54,000 bases of DNA from Cristatella mucedo (Eukaryota; Bryozoa; Phylactolaemata; Cristatellidae), in the NCBI GenBank assembly GCA_009760855.2, contig WPIO01000025.1, positions 126,001 to 180,000 on the forward strand. Reading direction: 5' to 3'. The notes below the pieces were generated by a model. That model had not been told where the DNA came from. It was given only the letters and a program-made list of their open reading frames with translations, and searched no databases. Every line of letters begins with the position of its first letter. Within the stretch, counting starts at the first letter, position 1. Position numbers and translations under genes: made by a program. Shown one piece after another: positions 36,010 to 47,557 of this stretch.

Positions 36010-36560
36010 GCACGGCAGAATTGAGAGGCGACGCCTCATGCGACGAGCACCGGCCGCTCGCACGGGTGGAGAGCTCGAGCGCGAGAAACTCGGAGGCCTT
36101 GGTGGCGGCGGCCCCGCCTCTTTCCCCACGTTCTCTAAACTCTGGGCTGCAGCCGTTTGGTGAGTAATCCTCACTGAGCCGGGCACCCTGCCAGGCGGTC
36201 ATTCAGGAAGGTTCGGTGGTTATTTGGGTTCTATTCGCACGGTCCCACTGCCTGTCGTTCGCCTCGTCCGCCGCAACGCTGGCAGGCGCAGGGAGCTTGT
36301 CCGGCAAAGGTGCTAGGAGGTTGCCACAGCGCCGCCTACCGGCGGCCTCGGCGAAAGAAGAATCGCCGGACTCCTCGCCGGGCGGGCGCGGGCGGATGCA
36401 GCGGGGGGGGGGGGGCTGCTGCGCAGCCTCTGCTAGGCTCAAGTATTGCCTCTGCCCAGCGATGGCAAATTAGTGCGAGGCCACAGAGGAGGTATCCTTA
36501 GCTTCGCTTCGGATCCTGTAGCCGTTAAACGAGCGAGCGTATCGCGACGAGCAGAGGCGC
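36010..36560. promoter_or_regulatory. CpG-rich block right of the hAT
   Basis: CG-dense, includes a ten-G run near 36403. No gene recognised. Confidence 0.25.
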
Positions 36561-36599
36561 CAGCGGGTGGCGCTGACAGCAAAGCCTGCGGCGATAATA

Positions 36600-37330
36600 G
36601 CAACAATGCCAGGTCTGTTGCATAGCGCCCTAAGAAAACCGAATCTCTACCCAGAAAGCTGTAACTCTCTGCGAGAAAAGCAAAAGTTAAGAGTTAATGG
36701 GAAGCTAGGTGTGCGATGCTTTGGCAAGCATACAAAAGCAGGCTGGCCACTCCAGGGATATCGCTAATTAGGACCCCATGAAAAAGCATCGTTCGATGAA
36801 TTTTGCTAATTTGTACGTGCATTCAAACCACACGGCACCAAGAGGACAAGTTCACGTGGGCTCAGGGAAAGCAGGGTGGGAAAACGGGTGACTGAGCTGA
36901 GACTTATACGGTGCCAAGTCGTAGTGCAGGTGGCAGCGACAGCAAGCAGCACGTGCCACACTTTCGGCAGGTAGGTACTGAAAGCCGATCGACGTAAGAT
37001 TTCAATTTCGTACGAGGAGCAGCAAGACGATGAGCGGGAAGCCGAGGAGCGGGCGGTACGAAAGCACGTGACTGGAGGAGCGAGGTTCAGATAGGTCAGC
37101 CGGTGCACTTGAGCGAAGCGAACAGTTAGACGTAGTCAGACAGCGTAAGTCAGATATGGGATCTTGAAGTCGATTCTAAGCTGGATTGGGAGCCCGGAAA
37201 CTCGGCCGGAAATAGTGTCATTCAGCTGCGACGCCGTTGGCGAGAGACTGGATGAGAGGTTGCTGAGTTTTGCACCAGCTTCAGGCAATTAAGGGGCCGG
37301 ATGGTAAGGAGTCGTGAATCGACGGAATTG
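36600..37330 (-). mobile_element. L2-type LINE, degraded
   Basis: Tail remnant gcatagcgccctaag (36620-36660). The RT C-terminus is in a diverged frame (RRSAFSTYLPKVWHVLL at 36920-37000 against NRAFSSYAPKAWNSLP). Then a segment parallel to cttgaagtcgat...gttttgcaccagct follows at 37160-37290. Strongly decayed. Confidence 0.65.
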
Positions 37331-38060
37331 CAAGAGCAATCCGGACCCGGCATCACGAACTCGCGAGCTATTTCTTGAGCTTAAAATAGGCCAGCGCTGC
37401 AGAGCCGTCTCGATCTTTAGTCCGGAGCTCTCGGGCCTAGTAGCAGCCAGCACTATCTGGATGCAGTGTGCTGAGGCATTCGAACCTCTTTCACCCTGGC
37501 CAGCATCGCTGCTTTGGCGAGCGTTGCTGCAAGCAAACGCCCGTCTCGCTGAGCAGCACAATCGATAACCTCCGAAGCCGCTGAATGTCTTCTGACCTCG
37601 TGGACTTCGCTCGATACAAGTCGCCTCCAACTCGTCCACCGACGTTTTCAAAACGATTGGCCGGCGCTCGAAGTCTCTAATCCCGCGTTGCGTGTGCGAT
37701 TAGTCTGTCGCTCAACGTCTAAGGAAGAATGGACAGGCGGAATCGGGCCGGTGTAAACGGCGCAGAGAGAGCATGTGCTCTTCGGACACCGGACGCCGAT
37801 CTCTTCGGACACCGAGAGGCTTTCTGTCGGTCGCGCAGTGGACGTCAGCAGCAGCGGCAGCTGCTGCTTCTTTGAATCTCCTGGCGGAGCGGCGTTTTAG
37901 CGCTCGAGCTCGGCAAGCCGTACTCGTAATGTCTGCTCGGTACTGAGCGCGAGCTCACGTTACAGCAGCGGCAGCTGCGACAGCGTCGGTCGTGACATTC
38001 ACGTTTCCTCGGCTCCTCGGAGGTTCGGCCGTGCCGAGGGGCACCTGCACATCGCGGCTG
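37290..38060. other. Moderately CpG-rich sequence, no gene seen
   Basis: Between two L2 remnants; contains repeated cttcggacaccg (37778, 37803) and gcagcggcagctgc words. No domain in any frame. Confidence 0.4.
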
Positions 38061-38190
38061 CTGCCTCGAGTGCTCCTCTTACTCGCCAACAGTTCCCTAC
38101 CGACTGACGTAATGACATCGCCTGACTTGACGACATTTGAAACAAAGCAAAAAACTCACATTTCGCTCACAGAAGTTGCTCTTTCTATCG
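38060..38190 (+). mobile_element. L2-type LINE, RT C-terminal remnant
   Basis: Plus-strand SPDLTTFETKQKTHISLTEV corresponds to SPDLTTFKKNLKTHLFTTA at the end of the L2 ORF. Confidence 0.7.
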
Positions 38191-38269
38191 AAATGTCTGG
38201 ATGTCTACGCTCGAGCTGGCTGAAGTCACTTCTTCTCTTTGATTTCCCATATTACCAATAACTGGATAC

Positions 38270-38350
38270 TAATATAAATAGTACACTTGATAAAGCGCCC
38301 TCAGGGAACTTAATCTCTTTCTAGGTGCTTTACATTCGCTGCAAAGGAAT
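38270..38350 (-). mobile_element. L2-type 3' end fragment
   Basis: gtacacttgataaagcgccctcagggaac ... tctttctaggtgctttacattcgctgcaaagg: hairpin and start of the UTR only. A plus-strand L2 piece lies about 100 bp upstream in the opposite direction. Confidence 0.8.
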
Positions 38351-39379
38351 GTTCTTCTTTTCCAGTATATAGCGAGCGCCAAGCAAGGCATTTGGGTTAT
38401 GTTAGTGTGATAGGCAAGTGACTTGCATTACTTTTATAGGAAAAGCACAGAAACCTAGTGCAGATGTGATAGACCATGCACGACACGTTGCACTTGTCCT
38501 TAACTTCCGCCACGAAGTACCGTCGTAATAAAAAACAACTTCACAGGCCTCTTCGTTAATTGTTCGCTGGGTGGGCATGCCATCGCATACCGGCTTCCTG
38601 GAAGTTAATTTATGCATACTATTGTTGCTACTATTATCATTTGAGATATGTTTTTAAGGTTTTGGTCTGACAAACTGCTGTTGCCCAACAGTCATCAGGC
38701 CTGTGTATTGGGCGTATTGTGACTCGGGAGTGCCCTTCATGTCAGTCGTCGTAAAAACTACGTCAGAATGGACGTGTAATCGCTGACCACGCTTCTGCTG
38801 CTTGTGTCGTAAGACGGCCCGGTCTTGGGTGTTCGGCTTCGGCGGTCTGGACGATGTGAGTACGACCGTGCATGTTTGTTGTCATTTCGAACTCATTTGA
38901 ATACTACTGCCGCATCCCCAGTGAATGTTTCAGGCGCGATTCTCGAGTTAGATGACCGTTATAACACGCTTGGGTGCCAGAGAGGGGGCTGCTAGTGACC
39001 CCCTCTCTCTGTGTGACTAACATCTTTGTTAACAACACTATTGCTACTAACCACCATACACATTCTTCCTTTAAATCTTCCATTTTACTAGCCAGTCCGC
39101 GTTCACCCGTCAAAACTACTGGCGATTATCCTATGCAATTAACAATCAAACGGTGCTAACCTCGTCGACCGCCTGTAACTTGTGACTCGGGAGCAATAAA
39201 CTGTCAACTGCTCAGCTGGATTAAACCCTTCAGATTACCGTTGTTACGGAGGCCGGGCTTAAAGTCGACGAACTCATCGACAGCCGCCATCGATGCCACC
39301 GCAAGCTTCTCCTTTTCTTATGCGCGATCCCTTAAAACCTTAAGAGTAGCTTCGGTCTCCCGCCTCTTTCAATTTCAAG
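38351..39379. other. Unassigned sequence
   Basis: Between an L2 3' fragment and an L2 endonuclease remnant; no gene recognised. Confidence 0.4.
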
Positions 39380-40140
39380 CCTTTTCTTAGCCAGTAGATG
39401 CAATTTATCGTCCGTCACGAACCAGTGCTAGCTTCATCTGTGACTTCTTCTCTGTTCTTTGCACTACGAATTGCCTTCTTATTCTTGACGACTTCAATGT
39501 CGATTTTGCTGACGCTTATGACCCGATGTCTGCTAACATGCTTTTACCGTCTTAGTCTTTCGGCCATAGCGCTCACATGCAAGCCCCTATTCATCAACAA
39601 AGCCAAACTTGTAATCAAATGTTCTACTGCGATAGTTCCCCTCCTTCTAGTGTCACCACTTTCGGCACATCTGATCCGAGGATTTCATTTGCTCTGGAAT
39701 GTCTCTTTTGTGACGTCCAAAATTGCATGAGTAAAAAAAAACTTAGTCTCTTGACATTCCTACAGTTGGCAGCACAGCTGCATCGGCTGCCTTTCTATTT
39801 GAACCTCTAACCGACCTTACCTCAACGATGCAATGATACAACTAGTCCTTGATGAGTTCTCACCTCGGACTAAACTACAGGTTCGGCCCGCCGAGATGCT
39901 GGCATAAAAGGAGCAAGGAACACTCAACCTGAACTTGAGGTCACCGAGCAGTTGAGACCCATCATCCACCACTTCAGACTTCAAGATTATTGTAAGTTTC
40001 ATCAATCAATTTTAGAAAAGGCTCAAATGTTATTGAGAAGTAGTGAATCAAAGATCAATAACCCAAGAATGGTGTATGTTCACTGTATGTCCATCTTACC
40101 ACTCCCAAGGAAGCATTCTGCCCATTGGTCCCAACGGTAA
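39380..40140 (+). mobile_element. L2-type LINE, endonuclease-domain remnant
   Basis: Plus-strand frames carry DDFNVDFADAYD and then SDPRISFALEC at the places where APE-type LINE endonucleases have GDFN and SDH. A post-endonuclease segment follows (TEQLRPIIHHFRLQDYCKFH and LEKAQMLLRSSESKI, about 39940-40060). Frameshifts and stops throughout. It is the only piece of the L2 endonuclease region recognised here. Confidence 0.65.
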
Positions 40141-40510
40141 CTTAATAGAGCATCATTGTTGAGGCATGAGAATTTTGCTATAACCTGTCTACTTCTGCTA
40201 TAGCCCAAAGCCTAAGCGACTTTCGGTTAACATACATTACCTAAGAGCAATCATCTCATGTAAGAAAGAAGCATGACCGGCTGGGAAGGGAACCGATTTC
40301 TGCAGCATGACTGATGACACACTCGCTGGGCAAGAATTGTGTAAGCCAGCTCAACAGTCCAGGGCCCGCAGTCCGAAGACGTCCGTTACCAACGGTCTGC
40401 AAATGCATGAAAGAGAATCTACTGCACACGTACGAGTGGATCTGAAGGCGTCAGGTGGCTGAAACAGGTGCTGCTGCTGCAGCACTTCAGCTAGGTATGA
40501 GCGAACTAAG

Positions 40511-40758
40511 CCTGGGCTGTCGCCTGCTGTCAGGCCAGGGAAGTAATTACGGTTGATATCAATCGGGTGGTGAGCCCCGATGGCACACTAGGTAAGGCGG
40601 TTGCTTTCCTCGACACACACCGCAGGAATCGAACCCTGGGCTGTCGCCTGCTGTCAGGCCAGGGAAGTAATTACGGTTGATATCAATCGGGTGGTGAGCC
40701 CCGATGGCACACTAGGTAAGGCGGTTGCTTTCCTCGACACACACCGCAGGAATCGAAC
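40511..40758. repeat. 124-bp perfect tandem duplication
   Basis: Two adjacent copies, 40511-40634 and 40635-40758, identical by eye. The unit runs from cctgggctgtcgcctgctgt through a SINE-B head to the inverted piece ccgcaggaatcgaac. Confidence 0.93.
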
Positions 40759-40900
40759 CCACGACCTCGGTCCCGAGGTCGTGGGTTCGATTCCTGCGGT
40801 GGGCGATTCTTTATCGCCACTGCAAGCGGTGGTGATAGCCATAAAAGGCTCTTCTGTCGCTATACAAAAAAAGAGGCTGTTTAATCAGCTAGGATTATTA
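40565..40900 (+). mobile_element. SINE-B with tandem and inverted duplications
   Basis: A complete SINE-B can be traced at 40688-40735 plus 40766-40900 (gaggtcgtgggttcgattcc, aaggctcttctgtcgctata, gctgtttaatcagctagg). Its B-box segment is present a second time in inverted orientation directly before it. The head plus upstream flank is duplicated in tandem (40511-40634 and 40635-40758). Confidence 0.85.
40744..40799. repeat. 56-bp palindrome in SINE-B
   Basis: Left arm starts ccgcaggaatcgaaccc and ends acgacctcgg; after a 2-bp tc spacer comes its exact complement, the normal SINE B-box segment ending ttcgattcctgcgg. Arms are 27 bp, perfect. Confidence 0.92.
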
Positions 40901-41955
40901 TTACTATTTATATTTATCGGGCGCCGAGGCAGCTCCTGTAGCAAAGGGGGGCGTGTGAGCTACTTTCTTCACTTACCTGCAGCTGCTAAGTGTCACCATC
41001 GGTACGTAAGACGAGCAGAAGTACGGTAGTGGTTGGCAGCTGAGTCTTGTCAGACAAATCCTCAGCCGATTCATGCACACCGTGTTTACACATCTCGGAT
41101 GCTCGGCTAGCAGTGTGGCAGGCCTCTTGACACAATACCCACAAATATAAATACAAGCTGCATGGACTGGCAGGCACTGTCGTCATCTGCTCGAAAGCTG
41201 GTGAAGAGTGATATCACAAGATGGCCTGGTGTGTCATTAGAACGAGCTCCAGCTGCCAGCAACGAAGCTGAGGCTACGCTCCAAGGGAGCCATTAGCAAA
41301 TGCTAAGCAGCACAAGCAGAGGCTAAAAAAATGAAACTTGCAGAAGGTTAGTGTGATACTGTATTACCTTTCTTGCTCTGGGACGGGAGCAACAAAGCAG
41401 CGACGAGAGCAACAAAGCAGCCGAGGCAGAAGACACGCTGGGTCGAGTCAGCCCTTGATTAGCCAGATCCATGTGTAGCAGGGTAAAACGGTAAATGGGC
41501 ACACAAGAAGTGGAAGGTAACAGTAGATAACGATGGTTCAAGAGTTTGCCAAAAGCCAACGGAGCAGACGGGGTACCAAACAAATATCGGTAGAAAATTT
41601 CAGTTCCGTACTCGGCAGTTTGCTATGGAATGCCAGTTTATACAAAACGTCACACTTAGCTGCAAAGTTCACCACATAAAACCACAGGCAAGTTAATCCG
41701 GGTACAAAAACTATCGGATGCATCCGCAAGACACACCGATCAGTGACCGATGGAGCACATAGGATGCAGACTGCCACCAGAAGTGCAGTGACTAGCGGCA
41801 CTTCAACCAACGAACATGTCCCTTTCCCCATTATCGGTTCATAGCAGCAAATAGATGTGCTGTCCAGGTAACTCAAATTGCAGAGGTGCAGGCACGGCCA
41901 ATTCAGGCTGGGGTCTTGCTCAACCGTAGACTACCGTGCGACCAAAGCTAGCTAG
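40901..41955. other. Region downstream of UMPS
   Basis: Should contain the UMPS 3' UTR next to 41955, but no canonical polyadenylation signal was found by eye. A 20-bp word with gagcaacaaagcag is duplicated at about 41388 and 41408. Confidence 0.4.
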
Positions 41956-42167
41956 CTAGTTCTTCTGATCCGAGGCGATCATTCCCAAGTAGGCAGCATA
42001 GGCAGCCTGCTGATGAGCTCGACATGCAGCACTCCTCGACTGGCTGGCCACTATCGCCCGCCCGACGATCACCACATCGGCACCACGCTGGCACACTGCC
42101 TCCTGTGGACTGACATACTGCTGGCCCAGTCCGTCCGTGCTGTTCGTGCTTGCCAACAGGGACACGC
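41956..42167 (-). CDS. UMPS: UMPS exon g: terminal exon with stop
   Basis: Starts after acceptor GCTCTAG, completes Gly, then reads [37 protein letters not shown], and ends ASDQKN-stop. GQQY and VGR are the phosphate-binding residues of ODCase; the usual VGRGI is VGRAI here. The C-terminal helix AAYAAYLG matches human AAWEAYLS. No clear AATAAA polyadenylation signal was seen just downstream. Confidence 0.96.
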
Positions 42168-44616
42168 CTAGAGCAAAACATATGCATAGAGCATAGGCCA
42201 GCCGACACTTTAGGCTGGCAGCAAGACCGCACCAGGCACCTAGCAATCCTAGAACAGTATATATGCCACAATGGCACCACACATACAGCAACAAAAGTAT
42301 GCCAAATGACCACAAGTACACAAACAAAGGCAATGAATATCGTCGTAGAAGACCCAAGAAGAACAAGGAATCCAGTCGTATACCTGCGACATTTCACTGG
42401 AAAAAACACGGGAATAGAACAATATTGAGCAGACATTATCTAGAACTCGCAAACAAGAGAACACAGTGCAAAACACTGGTGAAAGAAAATATCTGAGATA
42501 TAACAGTGAGAGGCATCGAGAGACAGAGAAGTGACACCTAGTGACAGAAGGAGCCGTGGAGATTTGGGGAGAAAGAGAGACACACAGAAAGACAGCGATA
42601 GATAGTGATGAGATGGCTTTATATGATAAAGAGATGGAAAGTGGAACTGAGGATAATGATAATAATTTGTCATAGCACCCTCAGAGAACTCATTCTTTCT
42701 AGGCACTTAACATTTGCTGTAAAGGAAGCATGATCGAATGGTTAAGAGACTGTGGGTAAGGTACAATATGAGAGACGACATGCGAGAAAAAGAGATGAGA
42801 GAATGAGAGGCAGAGAGACAGAGAGCGAGAGACAGTGAGTGGGTGGGTGATATAGAGAGAGGTAGGGAGAGAGGGGGAACGAGAAAGGGGCTAAACTGGG
42901 TCCCAAAGGCATGCCAGCAATTGCCTGGTACAACCTGCAGCTTTGCTAGCCTTTTGATATGCTGATAAATCCACAGATTCTTCATCGATTGGAACTGCTA
43001 GGCTGGCAAGACTCTCATTTCAGGGTACCAAGATCGCAGACCGAACTTCAGAGTTCAGCAAGGCACATTTTCTCTATCACTAAGATAAGCGTTTGAAGTG
43101 TCAGTTCTATACATGGAATATCCGGCAGCGGATGATTAGGCTACACGAATGCCAGAGGGATAGATATGCAGAATGAGTGCAAGAGACAGTGCACGTAAGA
43201 GCTTCAGCTGTATTCATTATGAACAACCACATTCGTGTTCAAGGCACGTGTGACCGTGCATGCATGTTGGAATGCATGCCGATTCAGTCACATTGCCCGA
43301 GCGAGGCTTTCGGCTTCTTTGCCGCTTCCGCCTGGCATGCTTACTTCAAGCCAGTTAAATGTGACTGTTGGATGTCGGCTGCCCAGGCACGTGCTGTGGC
43401 TCGTGCCACGGTTTGGCATGATTTAGAGACTATGCGTGCCCTTTGCCACCTCGGAGGATCTCAGCCTGCCGGCTGCCGATCAACCGATGCGAACAGTCCT
43501 CTAGCTGAGAAACATGCAATTACAGCCGCTACTGCAAGGCCAGGCGTGGTGGCGGCATCGGAAACATGCAATTGCAGCCGCTACTGCAAGGCCAGGCATG
43601 GTGGCGGCATCGGTGGCAGCAAAGCTATCGTTTGCTCGAAACTGCTACGATCGATCAACCGGCTCATATTCGTCTCCCCTACTGACTCCAGAATTCCAAC
43701 TTGCTCCTCCACCTTTGACAGGATATACAACTTGTTTATAGTTCAAACGATCTAATCGGCAATATTGAATTTTCGATTCTTTGCCAAGGGAGCAAGCCGC
43801 GAGCGCGCCTCGTCAAGCCAGGCAAGCCTGAATGGACTGACGAGAGATGACAGTCGTTGCACGACAGCGCATACATTACACACGGCTGAAACAGGATTGC
43901 CAGTAAATACCACACACTATCGTAGAGAGGCCGAAGGAGAGGCTGCATTCTCCAAAGGCAGCACTTTCTTGATCACGCTGCAAAGGACATACCCGGCGTC
44001 ATGTGGATGAAGGCTGGGTCGCTCGATATGCGCGACTGTGAAATGAAACCAATCACGAAGTCCTTGTTGCTTTCGGCCATTTTTAGGGTCTCTGCGAGTA
44101 ATGAAAAGAACGAGTGATGAAATGAACGTAACGACAAGGCTTGCTCTGAGCACGGGGCCACGGTTTCGGCAGGGACTCACACAGCAGCTAGGCAAGTGCT
44201 TTTTTAGCCACTGGCAAAGGGCAAAGAGAAAGGCAGTCGCTGCTGCTCCAGCTGCTGACGACTGACGAGCACGCGAGCACGTTTCAGTGCAAGAATACAG
44301 TGTGCGCCACACAAACTATCTACATAAAGTGTGCGCGATGTGAATGCTAGCAAGCATGCACGTAGGGTGCATGTGCGCACAAGGATCCTAGCATGTGCCC
44401 AAGCATGGCAATGAGCCATGCACACACCCGTACAGCCCAAACACAAAAAATTCTAGTCGATTCAACAGCCTCTTCTTGTGTAGAGATAGAAGCGCCTTAA
44501 AGGCTATCACCACTGCTTGCAGAGGCAATAAAGGATAGCCCCTTTGCAGAAAATGTAAAGCGCCTAGAAAGAGATTAAGTTCTCTGAGGGCGCTTTATCA
44601 AGTACTGTAAGCTATA

Positions 44617-44656
<40 letters not shown>

Positions 44657-47429
44657 GCCTCACTGCAGGATTCGAATGCACAATCTCGAGAGATTTTGCC
44701 TAGTGTGCCATCCCGACCCACCGTGACTAGCCTTATGCACTCAAGTGTGCATGCATTTTATGTACAGTGACTGTGTATGCATGCATGTGTGTGTGTGTGT
44801 GGTGCATGCCAATTGGTGCATGCACGCACGCATATGTATTTGTGGGTATTTGCGATGTGAGTGCATACATGTGCATGCACATGATGTGTGTGGGTGTGTT
44901 ACAGCAGGTGGAGTAGGAAAACCAGTAGTGTGCGCCGCTGGGATTTCGGCCGGCATGCACGGCAAGACAGCGATCAGGAAATAGTGGCCAAAAAATGGTT
45001 GCCACCTCCGCAGTAAACGTGGCGTGCCTACAACTGGAACCACATGGAGGAGACGCGACAAGACGAGTATGTGGCTTGCCGTGGGTCGCACCGCTGGTGG
45101 GCGGTGGAGCAATCGCAAGAGCCAACGGCCCACTGTGTGACAGGGCATCGTCTGCAACCACGACTTCCGGCAGGCTGCCTTCGCAGGCTGCCGAGAAAGC
45201 CCGACAGGGGCAGACACTCTGCAACCTCGGTCATGGCAACCAGAGGGTCATAGCAGTGGGTGGCGGCTGCCTCATTGCGAGCCATCGACTGCTGGCATGG
45301 AACTACTTGTTTGGCTACTTGCTCGGAAGCAAAGAGAGGGGGGTTGTCATGACGTCTTGCTAGGTCTACCCTAGGTTCAGTGGGAATAGGCTTTCTCAGG
45401 TCACGGCCAAGCTTCTGCTCTACCCTCCTCGGACACTGGCTGATGCCACGTGGGAGACGAAAGCCTGCCAATAGCTCCTTTGGGCTCAAATTGGGGCTCT
45501 GTAAATTCGCACAGCGCAAATCTTTGATCTTGACTTGATTCTAAATTTGGCCTTGCCAAGATCGATTTCTGGCCGCCTCGAGAATCCTGCCGGCTAGCCA
45601 AGCGAACCGTGACAGATCTGCAGCTAGGAAAGGGCAGGCTCTGCTTCTCTGCAGCTGCTTGCCTTGCTTTGCTTGGCCCTTTGCTCCAGTCTCGTTAATC
45701 AGTGCAGCCATGAAAAATGCCGCCCTCACTAGGCCTTGCTTAGACATACAAGGGGGAATAATAATTATTATTATTATTATTATTCCCCCTTGTATGTCTA
45801 AGCAAGGAATAATAATAATTATTATTATTATTATTATTATATGAATGAAGCAACAGTCGAAAGAACCAGAAAAAATGCTATAAATAGCCAAGCTTCTAGT
45901 ATCGGGTTCAGAACGTCAAGTCTAAATTTACTTAAGCCAGGCTGCTGCCGATAATTAACTACTCCAAAGACGTAGAGCTGCCATATAGCAAGCACCCGTC
46001 GACAGTCTGCCGACTGAAATGCAGAAGAGAGCAGCCCTCGGCAAAAAACGCCAAAGCAACAGACTGGGTGTACGATAAAGAAAAGCACCCAACGAGGGAC
46101 CCATCGAAATAGGCTGACTGAGAGCAATACAGCCTACATGTCAGATCTACAGCCTACATATCAAGATCAACACCCTGATCAGGCTGGTTATCGTACCACC
46201 AGCTGTTCTGACTCAAATTGTCCAACTACCGAACCAACCTCAAATCCTTTAGAGACCCTAGTCTCAATCTGCATGCTCTCAAAGCCTGCAACTCTCTGTC
46301 GACTGACTTGAAGACATGGCTGGTTCGACATTTAAAAAACCCAAAAAAAAGTACACGTGTTCCTGCACTTGCTGGGTTCTTTTGATTTGTCATCTGAGTG
46401 CTTGTGCGTGCTGACACTGTGCATGTTAATACAAGCCATACCCTTAATTTTGACACTTCATGTTACTAAGCACTTGGTCATGCTTCTAATACCAATTATG
46501 TAGTACCTAGAAAGAGATTACATTTGTTTAGGGTGTTATAAAAGTATAAAAACCTTTTGTTAGTATTACTATTAACATAATTATCATTAATGCAAGCTCC
46601 GGCAAAAGCAGCAGCCAATCGCCACACGGCTCGAAAGGCTGCAAGGCTCGCCAGAGACAGCAAGCAGTAGAAGGACATCACCGCAGCAGCAGCAGCAGCG
46701 TCCTACCGGTGGCATAACTCTGTGTGGTCAAGCTTCCGCTGACGCTCATCTCTGCGACGAGCAGGCACCCACGGCCCAGGCCGAGGCCGACCTGAAAGCG
46801 AGCGTGTGCTCACGGTCCATGCATGCGATTCACTAAAGCTGATTCGTGATCGCAGACACCATCACACCAAGCGACCGGATGTCCACAGCCGCCCGCCCCC
46901 TCCCGAAGAAGTCATCGGTTTGCAGAGGTCACCACAACGGTCTCATCGGGTGGAACGTGGTGGAGGGGGGAGTACGAGGAGATTCGGACATCATCGGACC
47001 GCTGTGAGCTCGCTTCCCCTGCCAACAAACAGGCCAGCAAGTAAATAAACTGCAGGGGAGAGAGACTTTGTCGCCAGCACGTTCTGCTGACGTGCTAAAT
47101 GGATGCAGCATCACTAGATTTGAGCAAACACACGTACGCCTGAATTGCATGCCTTTATAATAATAATCATAATAATGCACTTGATAAAGCGCCCTCAGAG
47201 AACTCAACCTCTGTCTAGGTGCTTTACATTTGCTGCAAAGGGAGACGCGATTTAATGGTGAGCAATATCATTCTTGATAAACAACATGAATTGCCTTGCA
47301 CCACGCCCATCGTTGCCACGTAGTGGCATAAAGAGCAGCTGGCATGGCATGGGGGGGGGCTGTTTGCATCGGAAGTCAAGCACACGTACCGAGGCCAACT
47401 CACGCACACGCACACGCACACGCACACGC

Positions 47430-47499
<70 letters not shown>

Positions 47500-47503
47500 A
47501 CGC

Positions 47504-47557
<54 letters not shown>

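Noticed and set aside
43509-43612. CRISPR array or repeat-spacer structure
   Set aside because: Only two adjacent copies without spacers, inside an animal intron.
45028-45519. Candidate missing UMPS exon between exons d and f
   Set aside because: No frame carried the GCLL-AEM motif; the true exon e was found at 46707-46791 with correct phases.
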